From JAZKBN01 sp040388605 (GTDB lineage Bacteria; Bacteroidota; Bacteroidia; Cytophagales; Flexibacteraceae), in assembly GCA_040388605.1 (NCBI GenBank), contig JAZKBN010000013.1, positions 77,739 through 141,738 of the forward strand: a DNA stretch of 64,000 nt, in the 5' to 3' direction. The notes below the pieces were generated by a model. It made no database searches. It saw only the letters and a program-made list of their open reading frames with translations, and was not told the origin of the DNA. Position 1 is the stretch's first letter. Each line of letters begins with the position of its first letter. A program made the position numbers and the translations under genes. Of this stretch, positions 16,272 through 25,226 are shown piece after piece.

Positions 16272-16466
16272 TATTCAGTGTTTGCTGAATAAGGGGGTAA
16301 TTATAGAGTGAATACTAAATAAAGGGTAATTATTCAGTAAAAGCCGAATAATGATACATTATAGAGTGTTTGCTGAATACTGCATGACTATAGAGTAAAT
16401 GCTGAATAATAGTATATTATAGAGTATTTACTGAATATTGCATGATTATAGGGCAAATGCTGAATA
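16272..16466. repeat. Seven-copy array of 20-bp dyad repeats on a 29-bp period (putative operator array)
   Basis: Copies start at 16272, 16302, 16331, 16360, 16389, 16418 and 16447. Each is 20 bp with 9-10-bp spacers, and the typical copy is TATAGAGTAAATGCTGAATA. Each copy is itself an imperfect palindrome: the left half TATWSAGYA mirrors the right half TGCTGAATA. The first copy (TATTCAGTG-TT-TGCTGAATA) is nearly perfect. The last copy touches the -7 element of the SatD-like gene. The regular phase and symmetry point to a cooperative dimeric DNA-binding protein. Confidence 0.85.
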
Positions 16467-16472
16467 TATTTG
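16465..16472 (+). promoter_or_regulatory. -7 element (TATATTTG) of the SatD-like operon, overlapping the last repeat
   Basis: TATATTTG matches TAnnTTTG exactly, 28 bp upstream of the ATG at 16501. Its first two bases belong to repeat copy 7 (16447-16466), so a protein on the array would probably block RNA polymerase. Confidence 0.55.
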
Positions 16473-16500
16473 CACTGTATATCTCTTAATACTTATATCT

Positions 16501-17142
16501 ATGACCAATTATGCAGTAATATCAGGTGATATTGTAAATTTTACAATGCTGCCGGAAAGTAACAGAAAATGGTTGATGGAAAGCACCAAGGGATTATTAA
16601 ACGAATGGGAAGAAGTTCCCGGTGATTCAGGTGTTTTTAGCGGCGACAGTTATCAGCTTTTAATAGCAGATATTAAGTCGGCTTTAAAACGCAGCATTCA
16701 GTTAATTTGTTGGTTTAAAACACAATCAGACCAAACGAAAAATATAAAAATAGGTACGAGAGTGTCGGTTGGAGTTGGAAGCATAGCTTATAAAATTTCA
16801 TCTGTGCTCGATTCAGACGGTGAAGCTTTTCATATTTCGGGCAGGAATTTGGGAATAATGAAACATGGGGAATCGTTGGCGGTTAATACTGCCAATGAGA
16901 AAATTAACCGGCAAACAGAATTGATTCTTAGTTTTGTAAACCCAATTCTGAATAAATGGACAGTTCCGCAAGCTGAAGTAATTCACATGTATCTTGACGA
17001 CCTAACCCAAGCTAAAATTGCGGATATACTGGGCATTAAGCAAAGTTCGGTTAACAACCGCCTGAAAGCGGCCCAATGGAAGGAAGTGGAAAACGCCGTT
17101 TATTATATAGCTGAAACAATAGAAGAGGAATTTAAACAGTAA
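16501..17142 (+). CDS. SatD-family-like protein with C-terminal helix-turn-helix
   Basis: The start at 16501 gives MTNYAVISGDIVNF, the opening of SatD-type proteins (a hydrophobic strand, then GDI). The N-terminal about 150 residues resemble a nucleotidyl-cyclase-like alpha/beta domain: GVFSGDSYQLLIADI, then RVSVGVGSI and SDGEAFHISGRNL. Residues about 175-205 form a sigma-like HTH (LTQAKIADILGIKQSSVNNR). The HTH and the repeat array at its promoter suggest that it controls its own expression. The ligand and signal are unknown. Its stop overlaps the next ATG (TAATG), so the downstream membrane protein is coupled. Confidence 0.75.
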   Translation: MTNYAVISGDIVNFTMLPESNRKWLMESTKGLLNEWEEVPGDSGVFSGDSYQLLIADIKSALKRSIQLICWFKTQSDQTKNIKIGTRVSVGVGSIAYKISSVLDSDGEAFHISGRNLGIMKHGESLAVNTANEKINRQTELILSFVNPILNKWTVPQAEVIHMYLDDLTQAKIADILGIKQSSVNNRLKAAQWKEVENAVYYIAETIEEEFKQ

Positions 17143-17876
17143 TGGAAATAACCCTGCTTCTCCGCCTGCTTACAGCCCACCTGCTTACCGATTTTGTGTT
17201 CCGGCCCGCTTCATGGGTGGCAGAGCGTAAAGCGAAAAAAGTAAAATCGCTTAAGCTGCCGCTGCATGTTTTTATAACGGCTTCAACAGCCTATATTTTT
17301 TCAGGCCTGTATACGTGTTGGCAAATTCCATTGGCGATTTTTATAAGCCACTATATTATAGATACAGCAAAAGCTTATTTGCCCGATAACTTAACCTTTT
17401 TAATACTCGACCAATTAATGCATGTGTTGGTTATTGCCGGTATTTGGCTGGTAAAGGACGAGCATTTGCAGGCTGTAACAAACATGCTGTATGCCGCAGC
17501 AGCCAACAGGAATTTTTGGCTCATAAGCGTGGCCTACATATTTGTAGCCTGGCCTCTCGGTATTCTTATAGGCAAAGCAATAGGCAAAGCAACCGCCGTT
17601 TGGCGCGACCACATAAATACAAGCCCTGAAAATAAAGAAGGCCTTGCCGATGCCGGCAAATGGATAGGTATTTGCGAAAGAACCCTGATTCTGACCTTTA
17701 TATTATCTAACCAATACGAAGGAATCGGGTTCCTGATAACGGCCAAATCATTGCTCAGGTTTGGTGAAAAAGAGCAGGATCAGCAAAAAAAGACGGAATA
17801 TATTTTGGTGGGTACTTTAATAAGCTTTGCTGCATCAACATTGATTGGTGTGATGTTGGTTTCCGCCATGCATTAA
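17142..17876 (+). CDS. DUF3307 membrane protein
   Basis: The 244-residue protein has about six hydrophobic segments. Its conserved N-terminus LLTAHLLTDFVFRPASWV and the SHYIIDTAKAYL and LDQLMHVLVI segments are the DUF3307 signature (His and Asp residues inside helices 1, 3 and 4). These genes often follow SatD-like genes, as here. The pair may sense or respond to membrane or acid stress, but no activity is established for the family. The ATG overlaps the stop of the SatD-like gene by one base. Confidence 0.85.
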   Translation: MEITLLLRLLTAHLLTDFVFRPASWVAERKAKKVKSLKLPLHVFITASTAYIFSGLYTCWQIPLAIFISHYIIDTAKAYLPDNLTFLILDQLMHVLVIAGIWLVKDEHLQAVTNMLYAAAANRNFWLISVAYIFVAWPLGILIGKAIGKATAVWRDHINTSPENKEGLADAGKWIGICERTLILTFILSNQYEGIGFLITAKSLLRFGEKEQDQQKKTEYILVGTLISFAASTLIGVMLVSAMH

Positions 17877-17893
17877 AAAAATACTGAAGCCCC

Positions 17894-18466
17894 TTACAAA
17901 TCCTTGGTATGCTCAATGGCATCGGCCAGCTTGGCGTACCATTCTTTTCCGTATTTGCGTTCCAGCGGTTCTTTCAGGAATTTATATACAGGTACTCCCA
18001 ATTTAGAGCCCAGGGCACAGGCCGGGTCGCAGATTTTCCAACGGTGATAGTTGAGCGCTTCAAAGCTCTCGTATTTGGTAATACGTATAGGATAAAGATG
18101 GCAGCTGATTGGCTTTTTCCATTCAACGGCTCCCGCATAATATGCTTTTTCTATGCCGCATGCCCAGGCGCCATGCTCACCGGTTATGGCATAGGCGCAT
18201 TGCTTTCCTTCAATAAGCGGGGTGCTGAAATCGCCTTCCCAATCTGTTACCCAATGGCCCTGCTCAGCAATGGCGGCACGCCCTTCCTCGGTAAGAAAGG
18301 GGGCTACCTTGTCGTAAATATCTTCAAGAATGCCTAATTCATCTTCCTCAAGGGGTGCACCCAGATCTCCTTCTTCGCAGCATGCTCCTTTGCAGGCCTC
18401 TATGTCGCAAACAAATAGCTGCTCGGCTATGTCAGATGAAATTACGGTGTTGTCTATTGCTATCAC
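17894..18466 (-). CDS. DUF3109 cysteine-rich protein
   Basis: The 190 residues match DUF3109, found widely in Bacteroidota. CDIEACKGACCEEGDLGAPL is near the start, with QCAYAI and WACGIEKAYY in the middle, then ISCHLYPIRI and ICDPACALGSK. Eight or more conserved Cys residues suggest a metal centre, as in the related YkgJ-type zinc/iron-chelating domain. It is cytoplasmic with no signal peptide. The physiological role is unknown. It converges with the SatD/DUF3307 operon, whose last stop is only 18 bp away. Confidence 0.9.
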   Translation of the reverse strand: MIAIDNTVISSDIAEQLFVCDIEACKGACCEEGDLGAPLEEDELGILEDIYDKVAPFLTEEGRAAIAEQGHWVTDWEGDFSTPLIEGKQCAYAITGEHGAWACGIEKAYYAGAVEWKKPISCHLYPIRITKYESFEALNYHRWKICDPACALGSKLGVPVYKFLKEPLERKYGKEWYAKLADAIEHTKDL

Positions 18467-18489
18467 AGCGGGCGTTGGGGGGAAATAAA

Positions 18490-18533
18490 ACCGGCTCGGC
18501 TCTTATTCTTAAGGGATAAAAAGCCGGGCCGGT
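18490..18533 (-). terminator. Terminator of the endonuclease/exonuclease/phosphatase gene
   Basis: Twelve-base arms (18490-18501 and 18522-18533, ACCGGCTCGGCT/AGCCGGGCCGGT) pair with one wobble. The minus strand continues with TTTATTT. It lies 31 bp after that gene's stop. Confidence 0.8.
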
Positions 18534-18563
18534 ATATGAAATGCTGATGCCGATAATTGCGGC

Positions 18564-19658
18564 TTATTTCATGCGGAAGTAAACCGGGAAGTGATCGCTG
18601 TAGCCGCCCTTGTAATTGGGGCCAACATAAGTACGCAGCGGCGAGCCGGCATATTTGCCGCTTGCTTCCTGGCTCTTCTCGGTTTTGTATATGGCCGATG
18701 AATTGGTAACATATTTCAGGCCCGGACCGCTTTTCAGCAAACCGTCGCTAAGTATGATGTTATCTATCATATTGAACTCGCCTTTGAAGTAATAGCTGCC
18801 TTGGCCCTGCGCCTTTAAAGGGCCCATGATATCGAAGAAGCGGCCGGGCGCCAGGCTGTCGGGGCTCGATACTGCTTTCAGGCTTTGGGTTACGCTAATG
18901 TTATTGGGCTCATCGTTCAAATCGCCCATTATAATTATTTTGCTGTCGGGGTTTACAGCCAAGAGTTTATCGGCCTGCTTACGCACTTCGTTGGCTACGA
19001 AAACACGCTTGGGCTCGCTTTCCTTTTCGCCGCCGCGCCTGCTGGGCCAGTGGCATACAAAAAAGGTAATGGTATCCTGCCCGAACCTTGCCGCCGCCAC
19101 ATCGGCCGACATTTTACCCTTGGCCGTTTTCTGCTTAGCCTTGGCTTTGTCTTTCTTAGCTGCCTTTTTAATTACACGTACCATTAATATATCTCGGGTA
19201 CGGAAAGCCGTATCATCGGGCATGTGAATAGGGAAGTTGTGCGATGAAACCACCGTGTAAAATTCGGGCTTGTAGAAAAAGCCCACATCAATGCCGCGCC
19301 TGTCAGGCGAGTTGTAATGCACTATTTGGTAGGGGCCGGTAACAGGCTCAAGGCTTGCGGCCAAATCGGTAAGCACTTTGCGGTTCTCAATTTCGGCAAC
19401 ACCTAAAAAATCAGGACCTTTTTCGCCCATGCCGCTAATTATCTCGGTAAGGCGGGCCAGCTTGGTTTTATAGCGTTCTTCCGTCCATTGGTTTTTGGCT
19501 TCAGGCAGAAACTCTTCATCATCTATGGTGCTGTCGTTTTTGGTGTCGTAAAGGTTTTCAACGTTCCAAAAAGCAACGGTAACCTGTTTTTGCGCATGGG
19601 CCCCAACGGTGCAGAAAATAAGCAATGCAAGGCTTAAATATTTGATATTAACCTTCAT
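18564..19658 (-). CDS. Secreted endonuclease/exonuclease/phosphatase-family hydrolase
   Basis: The start at 19658 gives a signal peptide (MKVNIKYLSLALLIFCTVGA, cut after AHA-Q) and leaves a TAnnTTTG promoter 59 bp upstream. The EEP fold is clear: VAFWNVENLYDTKND at the start (metal-binding Asn/Glu), FLGVAEIENRKVL, the IIIMGDLNDEPNN motif (Asp/Asn), and the C-terminal GGYSDHFPVYFRMK with the catalytic SDH. The insert KKAAKKDKAKAKQKTAKGKM is an unusual Lys-rich loop. It probably hydrolyses phosphodiesters (extracellular nucleic acid) or phosphate esters in the periplasm or outside the cell. At 364 residues it is normal for Bacteroidota EEP proteins. Confidence 0.9.
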   Translation of the reverse strand: MKVNIKYLSLALLIFCTVGAHAQKQVTVAFWNVENLYDTKNDSTIDDEEFLPEAKNQWTEERYKTKLARLTEIISGMGEKGPDFLGVAEIENRKVLTDLAASLEPVTGPYQIVHYNSPDRRGIDVGFFYKPEFYTVVSSHNFPIHMPDDTAFRTRDILMVRVIKKAAKKDKAKAKQKTAKGKMSADVAAARFGQDTITFFVCHWPSRRGGEKESEPKRVFVANEVRKQADKLLAVNPDSKIIIMGDLNDEPNNISVTQSLKAVSSPDSLAPGRFFDIMGPLKAQGQGSYYFKGEFNMIDNIILSDGLLKSGPGLKYVTNSSAIYKTEKSQEASGKYAGSPLRTYVGPNYKGGYSDHFPVYFRMK

Positions 19659-19716
19659 GAATGGTCTTCGGCCAAGCCGAAAAGTTTTATTGTGTTGACA
19701 AACGGGAACGTAAATG

Positions 19717-19724
19717 CAAAAATA
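19717..19724 (-). promoter_or_regulatory. -7 element (TATTTTTG) of the EEP hydrolase gene
   Basis: The minus-strand TATTTTTG matches TAnnTTTG, 59 bp upstream of the start at 19658, and supports that start. Confidence 0.4.
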
Positions 19725-20180
19725 CAAAATCTGTAAGAGAATGCCGGTACACAAAGGGAATGTTAATGAACAGGTAAAGGAAGAGATGGCCAATGTTTTA
19801 ATTTGTATTGTTAAAGCTGTTGGTACATTTATAGGGTTCCATAAGCTAAAACAGGCTGAATCAGGCCATGATATTTAATAGTATTGCTTTTATTTTCAGG
19901 CACTTAATACTTGTTTCGCCTGTAAGTGCGTGGCGTATTTGGTTATAACAGCTCACCTGCGCGTGTGCAGAATAATGTGTACATCCGTATGAATGACCGC
20001 CATAGATTGACCGGATTTGAGCGATGCCAAATCGCTTCACTTTAGTTATCCTTTTATTGAGGTGCTTAGGTTTCGTGTTTACCGCGGCGGGGCTTTTTAA
20101 CAGTGTGGCTTCCCGGCTAAAGCTCTCTCAGGTTTATCACCTTCAAATACTAAGAGCCGCAATTGGCGCAATACCAAAGC
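19725..20180. other. Gene-free stretch
   Basis: About 450 bp with no plausible coding frame. A 6-bp hairpin (AGCGAT/ATCGCT near 20020-20037) is the only local structure noted. No RNA gene was recognised. Confidence 0.4.
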
Positions 20181-20216
20181 AAAAGCCGCAGCCCCTGTGA
20201 AGGAACTGCGGCTTTT
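20181..20216 (-). terminator. Terminator of the giant Ig-repeat T9SS cargo gene
   Basis: Perfect 11-bp arms AAAAGCCGCAG (20181-20191) and CTGCGGCTTTT (20206-20216) lie 30 bp after the stop on the minus strand. The T-tract is interrupted (TTTTGCTTT). Confidence 0.8.
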
Positions 20217-20245
20217 AAATTATCTGCCTGTTCGGGCAGCGGGAA

Positions 20246-23200
20246 TTATTCTTTTACCAGCCTCAGGTTGCGTCCGTTTACGGTTACGTGGTAAACGCCG
20301 GCAGCCAGGCTTTGCAGGTTAATGGCAGTGCGTGAATCGGCATCCTGCTCAAGCACCAGTCGGCCAAGGNNNNNNNNNNCTTCAAGACCTTCAATGTAAA
20401 CCGCGCTTCCGGCCGGGTTAGGGCTAAGCTTCAGGTTATTGCTCAGCAATTGGTTAATTCCTGTAATTACATAAGGTATTGAGTAGGCCGAAGTACATCC
20501 GTTTGCGCTTACTGCACGAACAGTGTAAGTACCCGTTTGCGTGGTGCTGTAAGTAGCTGCGCTTTGGTTAACAACAGTAGCGCCGTTACGTGCCCACAGG
20601 TAAGTTACCCCGCCTGCACCTGCTGTAAAGGTAGTGCCGTCGTAAGTCAGGCTTGGTGCGGCAGGAATAGCGTCAACTGTAAATGTACGCGGGTTAGATG
20701 CTACTGAAGTACAGCTTGCCACAATGGTTTGCAGCGTATAAGTGCCGCTTGTGGTTACAGTAATGGCGCGGGTCGTTTCGCCGTTGCTCCATAAATAGCC
20801 GTCGATACCTGTAGCGGGTCCGGTTAATGTAGCCTGTCCGCCTTCGCAGAAGGTTAAGGTGCCGGTTAATGTTACAGCCGGTTTGGCCGGTGAAGCTGTT
20901 ACAGTTACAACAGTTGCAGCAGATGCCACGGTACATGCTGCGTTGTAAACGCTTACAGTATAGCTTCCGGCAGTTGTTACGGTAATGCTCTGTGTGCGTG
21001 CGCCTGTGCTCCAGATAATGCTGTCGGTACGGCCGGCGGTAAGTACTACGTTGCTGCCTGAGCAGATGCTCAGCGGGCCGCCTGCGGTAATGGTGGTTGC
21101 CGCAGGGGGAGGTGTAACTGTTACCACGCGCGGCAACGATGCCACAGAGGTACAGCTTCCGTTATAGGTTTGCAGGGTATATGTACCCGGGGTGGTAATC
21201 GGATTTGTGCGTGTGGTTACACCGTTGCTCCAAAGGTAGCTGAAGCCGGCAGGACCGCTTAATGTAACCGTGTTGCCTTCGCAAAGTGTGAGCGAACCGG
21301 TGTTTACAGTAACAGTTGGCCTTCCGGGAGTTGTGTTAACTGTTACAACTACTGTATCTGAATTGGTGGTACAGGTTGGGTTGTAGGTACGAACGTAGTA
21401 GTTGCCGCCTGTTGTAACTTTAATGCGTTGGGTACGTAAACCGTTGCTCCATATAATGCTGTCGGCACGGGCGGCGGTGAGTATTACACTGTCGCCGGTA
21501 CAGAAAGATGTGGCACCTGTAACTGTAAAGGTTGTACGGGCCGGTGCAGGGGTAACAATTACCACCCGCGGCAATGATGCCACCGAGGTGCAGGCGCCTG
21601 TATACGTTTGCAGGGTATAGGTACCTGCAGTTGTAATACTGATTGCACGTGTTGTTTCACCTGTGCTCCAAATATAGTTCAGGCCTGCCGGGCCTCTCAG
21701 CACAACAGCGCTTCCTTCGCATAATGTAAGCGAGCCGGAGAATACAGTAACTGCAGGCCTTGCGGGGGCTGTATTAACTATAACAGTTACAGGTGTTGAA
21801 GCGGTAGTACAAACGGCATTATATGTACTTACAGTATAGCTGCCCGCTGTTTTAACAGTTATGCTTTGAGTGCGTGCTCCGGTGCTCCAGATAATGCTGT
21901 CGGCACGGCTTGCGGTGAGTGTTACGCTGTCTCCGGCGCAGAAAGAAAGAGGTCCGCCTGCGGTTATGGTTGCTGCGGCAGGCGGAGTGCCGGCCCTTAC
22001 GTTTATAACGTTAGAAACAACAGATGTACAAACGCCTACTATATATCGAACAGTGTACACGCCCGGGGTGGTAACAAGTATTGTTCTTGTAGTTGCACCT
22101 GTGCTCCATAGGTAGCGTGCGCCGCCTGATGTTGGCACCTGTAGGGTAACCCTTCCTGTAGCATTGCAGAAATTGGTGTCGGCCGGTATGGCAGCGGTTA
22201 TTACCGGGGTGCCTACAGTTGTGAAGTTCACTGTTCTTGAAGCAGATACAGCTGAAGTACAACCCAATAACATTGCGCGTACAGTATAAGCGCCTCCTGT
22301 TTTCACATAAATACTATCGCCTGTAGCGCCATTGCTCCAAAGGAATGAAACGCCTGCAACACCGGTGGCTTTCAGCTTAATGCTGTCGCCGGGGCATGAT
22401 ATAGTGGCCGAAGCAACAAAGCTCGGCAGGGCAGGAATTGGGTTAACTGTAAATACAAAAGGAACTGAAGCTGCACTCATACATGAACCTGAAGTGCTCA
22501 GTGTACGTACGGTATATGTTCCAGATGTGCGAACAGCTATGCGGTTAGTAGCTGCACCGTTGCTCCACATATAATTAAAGCCTGCAGGTGCAATAAGTAC
22601 TGTGCTGTCGCCTGCACAGGCGGTGCTGTTTCCTATAACGGTAATTGAAGGCTGAACGGCCGGGTCAACAACCTGTACCAACACGGTATTGCTTACCTGA
22701 GAAGTGCAGGCCCCCACTATGCGTGCGCTATAGGCGCCGGCTGCTTTAACATAAATGGTATCGTTGGTTTCGCCTGTGCTCCAAAGGGCAGTGCGGGCAC
22801 CGGCAGTTGTAAGCATCAGGCTGTCGCCGGCGCAAATGTTAAAAGGGTTTGCCGGTGAAGTTGTGGTTACCACGGGCCTGGCCGGCAGGGGTGTAAAGCT
22901 TATAGTTATTGCATTGCTTGCATCTGATGCGCAGTTGCCTGAAATACGGCGAATGCTGTATTGGCCGGCTTGGGTAACTGTGATGCTGCGGGCTGTAGAG
23001 CCTGTGTTCCAAACGTAATTGCCGGTATCAGGCATGTTCAGCACAGCAGAGCCGCCGGGGCAGAAAGATGTGTCGCGGCCGGCAAGTACAGGCGCCTGTA
23101 ATGAGCAAACTTCCAAAGAAGTGACAATTGATGCCGAGAAGTCAACAGAATCACGGTTGCGGTGTGCGCCCCAGGTTCCGCCTGTAATTTCGAATGTACG

Positions 23201-24754
23201 GTTGCTGTGCGGTTGCACTATATCAGAAACGTAGCCGTTGCTGTAAGTATCTAAATTGAAGAAGGGGTTGGTAAGGCCAAGATAAACCCCGCCGCTGTCT
23301 ATGCGAAGCGGTGCTGTCAGGCGCAGGCGGTGGCGTACATATATGTAACCAAAATCATTCACGCTTGCGCCAAGGGTATCTGTGGCGTAGCTGCTGTCAG
23401 ATGTAATATCCCAGCTTTGGATCTGTGTTGATGCGTTCGGCAAAGCGCCGTCGCGGTAAAGTACAGGGCGAAGCACGGTAAGGCTTTCGGCAGGAACTGG
23501 GAACAGGTCCTGGTCAGGCCACATACAGGTTACCTCCACAGCGGTAATGGTAGCCGGGTAGGTTGGCGGCGCAAAGTACTGGCCAACAGGACCAAGGTGG
23601 CTTTCCAGGTTGTCCATGTTATCTGTGGTGTAGTTCAGCTTCAGTTCGCTGCCTGCACCTTCTGTTACTACAATACGTGCCGAAGAAACATCATTGTTGC
23701 GTGCAAAGCCGGTGCCCTGGTTGCCTGTTGTGGTGGTGCAACGCAAAGCATAGGTGCCTGCGTAAGGGAAAAACGATGCCGGAATATCGGCCCAGCTGAG
23801 CAGGGTATCTTTACCTACAGGGAATTGGGCAGGAGTAAGGGTTTTAACATAAGTTGCTGCGGGCAGCGCGCGCGATATGCCGTTGCTGTCGTAAAGGCTC
23901 AGGGTAAGGGTGGTGTTACCGCCTGCGGCCTGTGTGCCTATATTACCGGAAACGCTTTTAACAGGTACAGGTTGACCTTTTTTAGCGAAAATACCCGCGT
24001 TTTCAGAATTCAGAACCCATTTAGGTGCTACGTCGCGGTAATTATAAGGAGTTGCGGGCCTGCTCCAGTGGAACCTGTAGGCCACACCGTTTGCCGGCGG
24101 AGTTGCGCGAACGGGCAAACCAACACCGCTTACAGATGCAATGCCGATAGCTACCCTGGCCGTATAACCGGAATAGAAACGACCGCTCAGGCTCTGGTAA
24201 TTAAAAATAATGCTTGAATCGGCGCTGTTGAGCACAACCTGGAAGGTGTTGCGGCCGCTTATTTCATCAGGTATGCTGTCTCCGTTCCAAAGGGGAACGT
24301 TTACATAGCTTAATATGAATTTGGTGCCTATGGTTTGGTAATAAACTGCAGCATCTGCTATAGGCCTGCCGTCTTTGTGATTAAAAGTAAGATCGGTAAG
24401 AAAAGGGCCCATGGTGTTTTTATATGGGCTGCCGGTTGCCAGATATGGGGTGAACCCGGTTGCTCCCGATGCTATTACTGCCGGTGTTCCGAATTGCAGG
24501 TATCCGTTAGAGCCAACAGAAAGTGTTGTGTAGCTGTTCCAGTAGAACTTAAAAGGGAAGCCGATTGGCACAACGGCGCTCACGTTATCATCGCCCATGC
24601 CGCTAAGCTGGGTTCCTGTTCCGGTAATATCGATCCAGGGCGAAGTGGTTTGGGTCCATCGGTAGCCATACTGATCAGGCCCCTGGGCCTGTGCGGACAC
24701 GGCGTTCAGCAGCACAAACAGGCAGCATAAAATACGCAGGTAGATTTTTTTCAT
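20246..24754 (-). CDS. Giant secreted protein with 12 Ig-like repeats and a T9SS type A sorting domain
   Basis: About 1,502 residues are seen, plus an unknown number hidden by a gap. A signal peptide (MKKIYLRILCCLFVLLNAVS, cut after AQA) is followed by a beta domain (VPIGFPFKFYWNSYTTLSVG) common at the start of Bacteroidota cell-surface proteins. Twelve repeats of about 72-80 residues follow, each with the pattern ...FCxGDSVxLT...IIWSTGxxTxSITVxTxGxYTVxxx...C.... A C-terminal sorting domain ends the protein (LKLSPNPAGSAVYIEGLE, then LGRLVLEQ and GVYHVTV, last residues LVKE). It should be exported by T9SS and anchored or released at the surface, perhaps as an adhesin. Repeats 6-11 come as three copies of a two-repeat unit. 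Confidence 0.9.
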   Translation of the reverse strand: MKKIYLRILCCLFVLLNAVSAQAQGPDQYGYRWTQTTSPWIDITGTGTQLSGMGDDNVSAVVPIGFPFKFYWNSYTTLSVGSNGYLQFGTPAVIASGATGFTPYLATGSPYKNTMGPFLTDLTFNHKDGRPIADAAVYYQTIGTKFILSYVNVPLWNGDSIPDEISGRNTFQVVLNSADSSIIFNYQSLSGRFYSGYTARVAIGIASVSGVGLPVRATPPANGVAYRFHWSRPATPYNYRDVAPKWVLNSENAGIFAKKGQPVPVKSVSGNIGTQAAGGNTTLTLSLYDSNGISRALPAATYVKTLTPAQFPVGKDTLLSWADIPASFFPYAGTYALRCTTTTGNQGTGFARNNDVSSARIVVTEGAGSELKLNYTTDNMDNLESHLGPVGQYFAPPTYPATITAVEVTCMWPDQDLFPVPAESLTVLRPVLYRDGALPNASTQIQSWDITSDSSYATDTLGASVNDFGYIYVRHRLRLTAPLRIDSGGVYLGLTNPFFNLDTYSNGYVSDIVQPHSNRTFEITGGTWGAHRNRDSVDFSASIVTSLEVCSLQAPVLAGRDTSFCPGGSAVLNMPDTGNYVWNTGSTARSITVTQAGQYSIRRISGNCASDASNAITISFTPLPARPVVTTTSPANPFNICAGDSLMLTTAGARTALWSTGETNDTIYVKAAGAYSARIVGACTSQVSNTVLVQVVDPAVQPSITVIGNSTACAGDSTVLIAPAGFNYMWSNGAATNRIAVRTSGTYTVRTLSTSGSCMSAASVPFVFTVNPIPALPSFVASATISCPGDSIKLKATGVAGVSFLWSNGATGDSIYVKTGGAYTVRAMLLGCTSAVSASRTVNFTTVGTPVITAAIPADTNFCNATGRVTLQVPTSGGARYLWSTGATTRTILVTTPGVYTVRYIVGVCTSVVSNVINVRAGTPPAAATITAGGPLSFCAGDSVTLTASRADSIIWSTGARTQSITVKTAGSYTVSTYNAVCTTASTPVTVIVNTAPARPAVTVFSGSLTLCEGSAVVLRGPAGLNYIWSTGETTRAISITTAGTYTLQTYTGACTSVASLPRVVIVTPAPARTTFTVTGATSFCTGDSVILTAARADSIIWSNGLRTQRIKVTTGGNYYVRTYNPTCTTNSDTVVVTVNTTPGRPTVTVNTGSLTLCEGNTVTLSGPAGFSYLWSNGVTTRTNPITTPGTYTLQTYNGSCTSVASLPRVVTVTPPPAATTITAGGPLSICSGSNVVLTAGRTDSIIWSTGARTQSITVTTAGSYTVSVYNAACTVASAATVVTVTASPAKPAVTLTGTLTFCEGGQATLTGPATGIDGYLWSNGETTRAITVTTSGTYTLQTIVASCTSVASNPRTFTVDAIPAAPSLTYDGTTFTAGAGGVTYLWARNGATVVNQSAATYSTTQTGTYTVRAVSANGCTSAYSIPYVITGINQLLSNNLKLSPNPAGSAVYIEGLEXXXXLGRLVLEQDADSRTAINLQSLAAGVYHVTVNGRNLRLVKE
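20370..20379. other. Assembly gap (10 Ns) in the sorting domain of the giant T9SS cargo gene
   Basis: Ten Ns replace sequence between ...YIEGLE and LGRLVLEQ. Type A sorting domains usually have about 8-10 residues there, against three or four here. The true gap is therefore probably longer, although the frame happens to be kept. Confidence 0.9.
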
Positions 24755-25106
24755 TATAGGTAAATATTTAGAACAGATAATAAGCCCCTTTAAAAGAGGC
24801 CGGGTAAATTTAAATTAAGGCTGTATTAATTGCAGGCAGCTTCGGATGCAGCTTAGCAGCAGGCAATTTACTCACTACAAATTTGCATTGCATAAGTAAA
24901 CCGCATTGGGTTTGGCTATGGCGTATTAATACCGCTCAAATTTGCAGGCATCTTTAACAAGACACAAACAAAAGAATAAAGGTTGCCGCAGGGCAAACAT
25001 TTATATTTAAGCGGACAGGAAAAGGTACAAAAGAACCGGCATCCTTATTTCTCCTAAACTATCCGGGTTAACCGGATACCAATAAGAAACTGCAGTTTAA
25101 ATTTAG

Positions 25107-25160
25107 GCCTTTCAAAAACCGGTTACAGGCAGTAAGCCGGTTCTGCGGCTTTTGAAAGGC
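25107..25160. other. 54-nt two-part hairpin
   Basis: Outer arms GCCTTTCAAAA (25107-25117) and TTTTGAAAGGC (25150-25160) are perfect over 11 bp. Nested inside, ACCGG (25118-25122) pairs with CCGGT (25137-25141), leaving a one-sided bulge. It sits about 125 bp after accA and could be a processing or termination structure or a palindromic repeat element. No second copy was found in the window. Confidence 0.5.
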
Positions 25161-25226
25161 GAATGTAATTATTTATCGGAATTATGCCAATGAGTTGAAC
25201 CATGCAGCATAACACTACCTTTTGCA

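Noticed and set aside
16272..16466. Repeat array as a CRISPR locus
   Set aside because: The repeats are 20-bp palindromes with 9-bp near-constant AT-rich spacers, far too short for CRISPR spacers, and no cas genes are present.
23597..24217. 206-residue plus-strand frame inside the giant T9SS gene
   Set aside because: It is an antisense shadow of the repeat protein, rich in Cys and Arg without motifs. Open frames are expected opposite such repetitive DNA.
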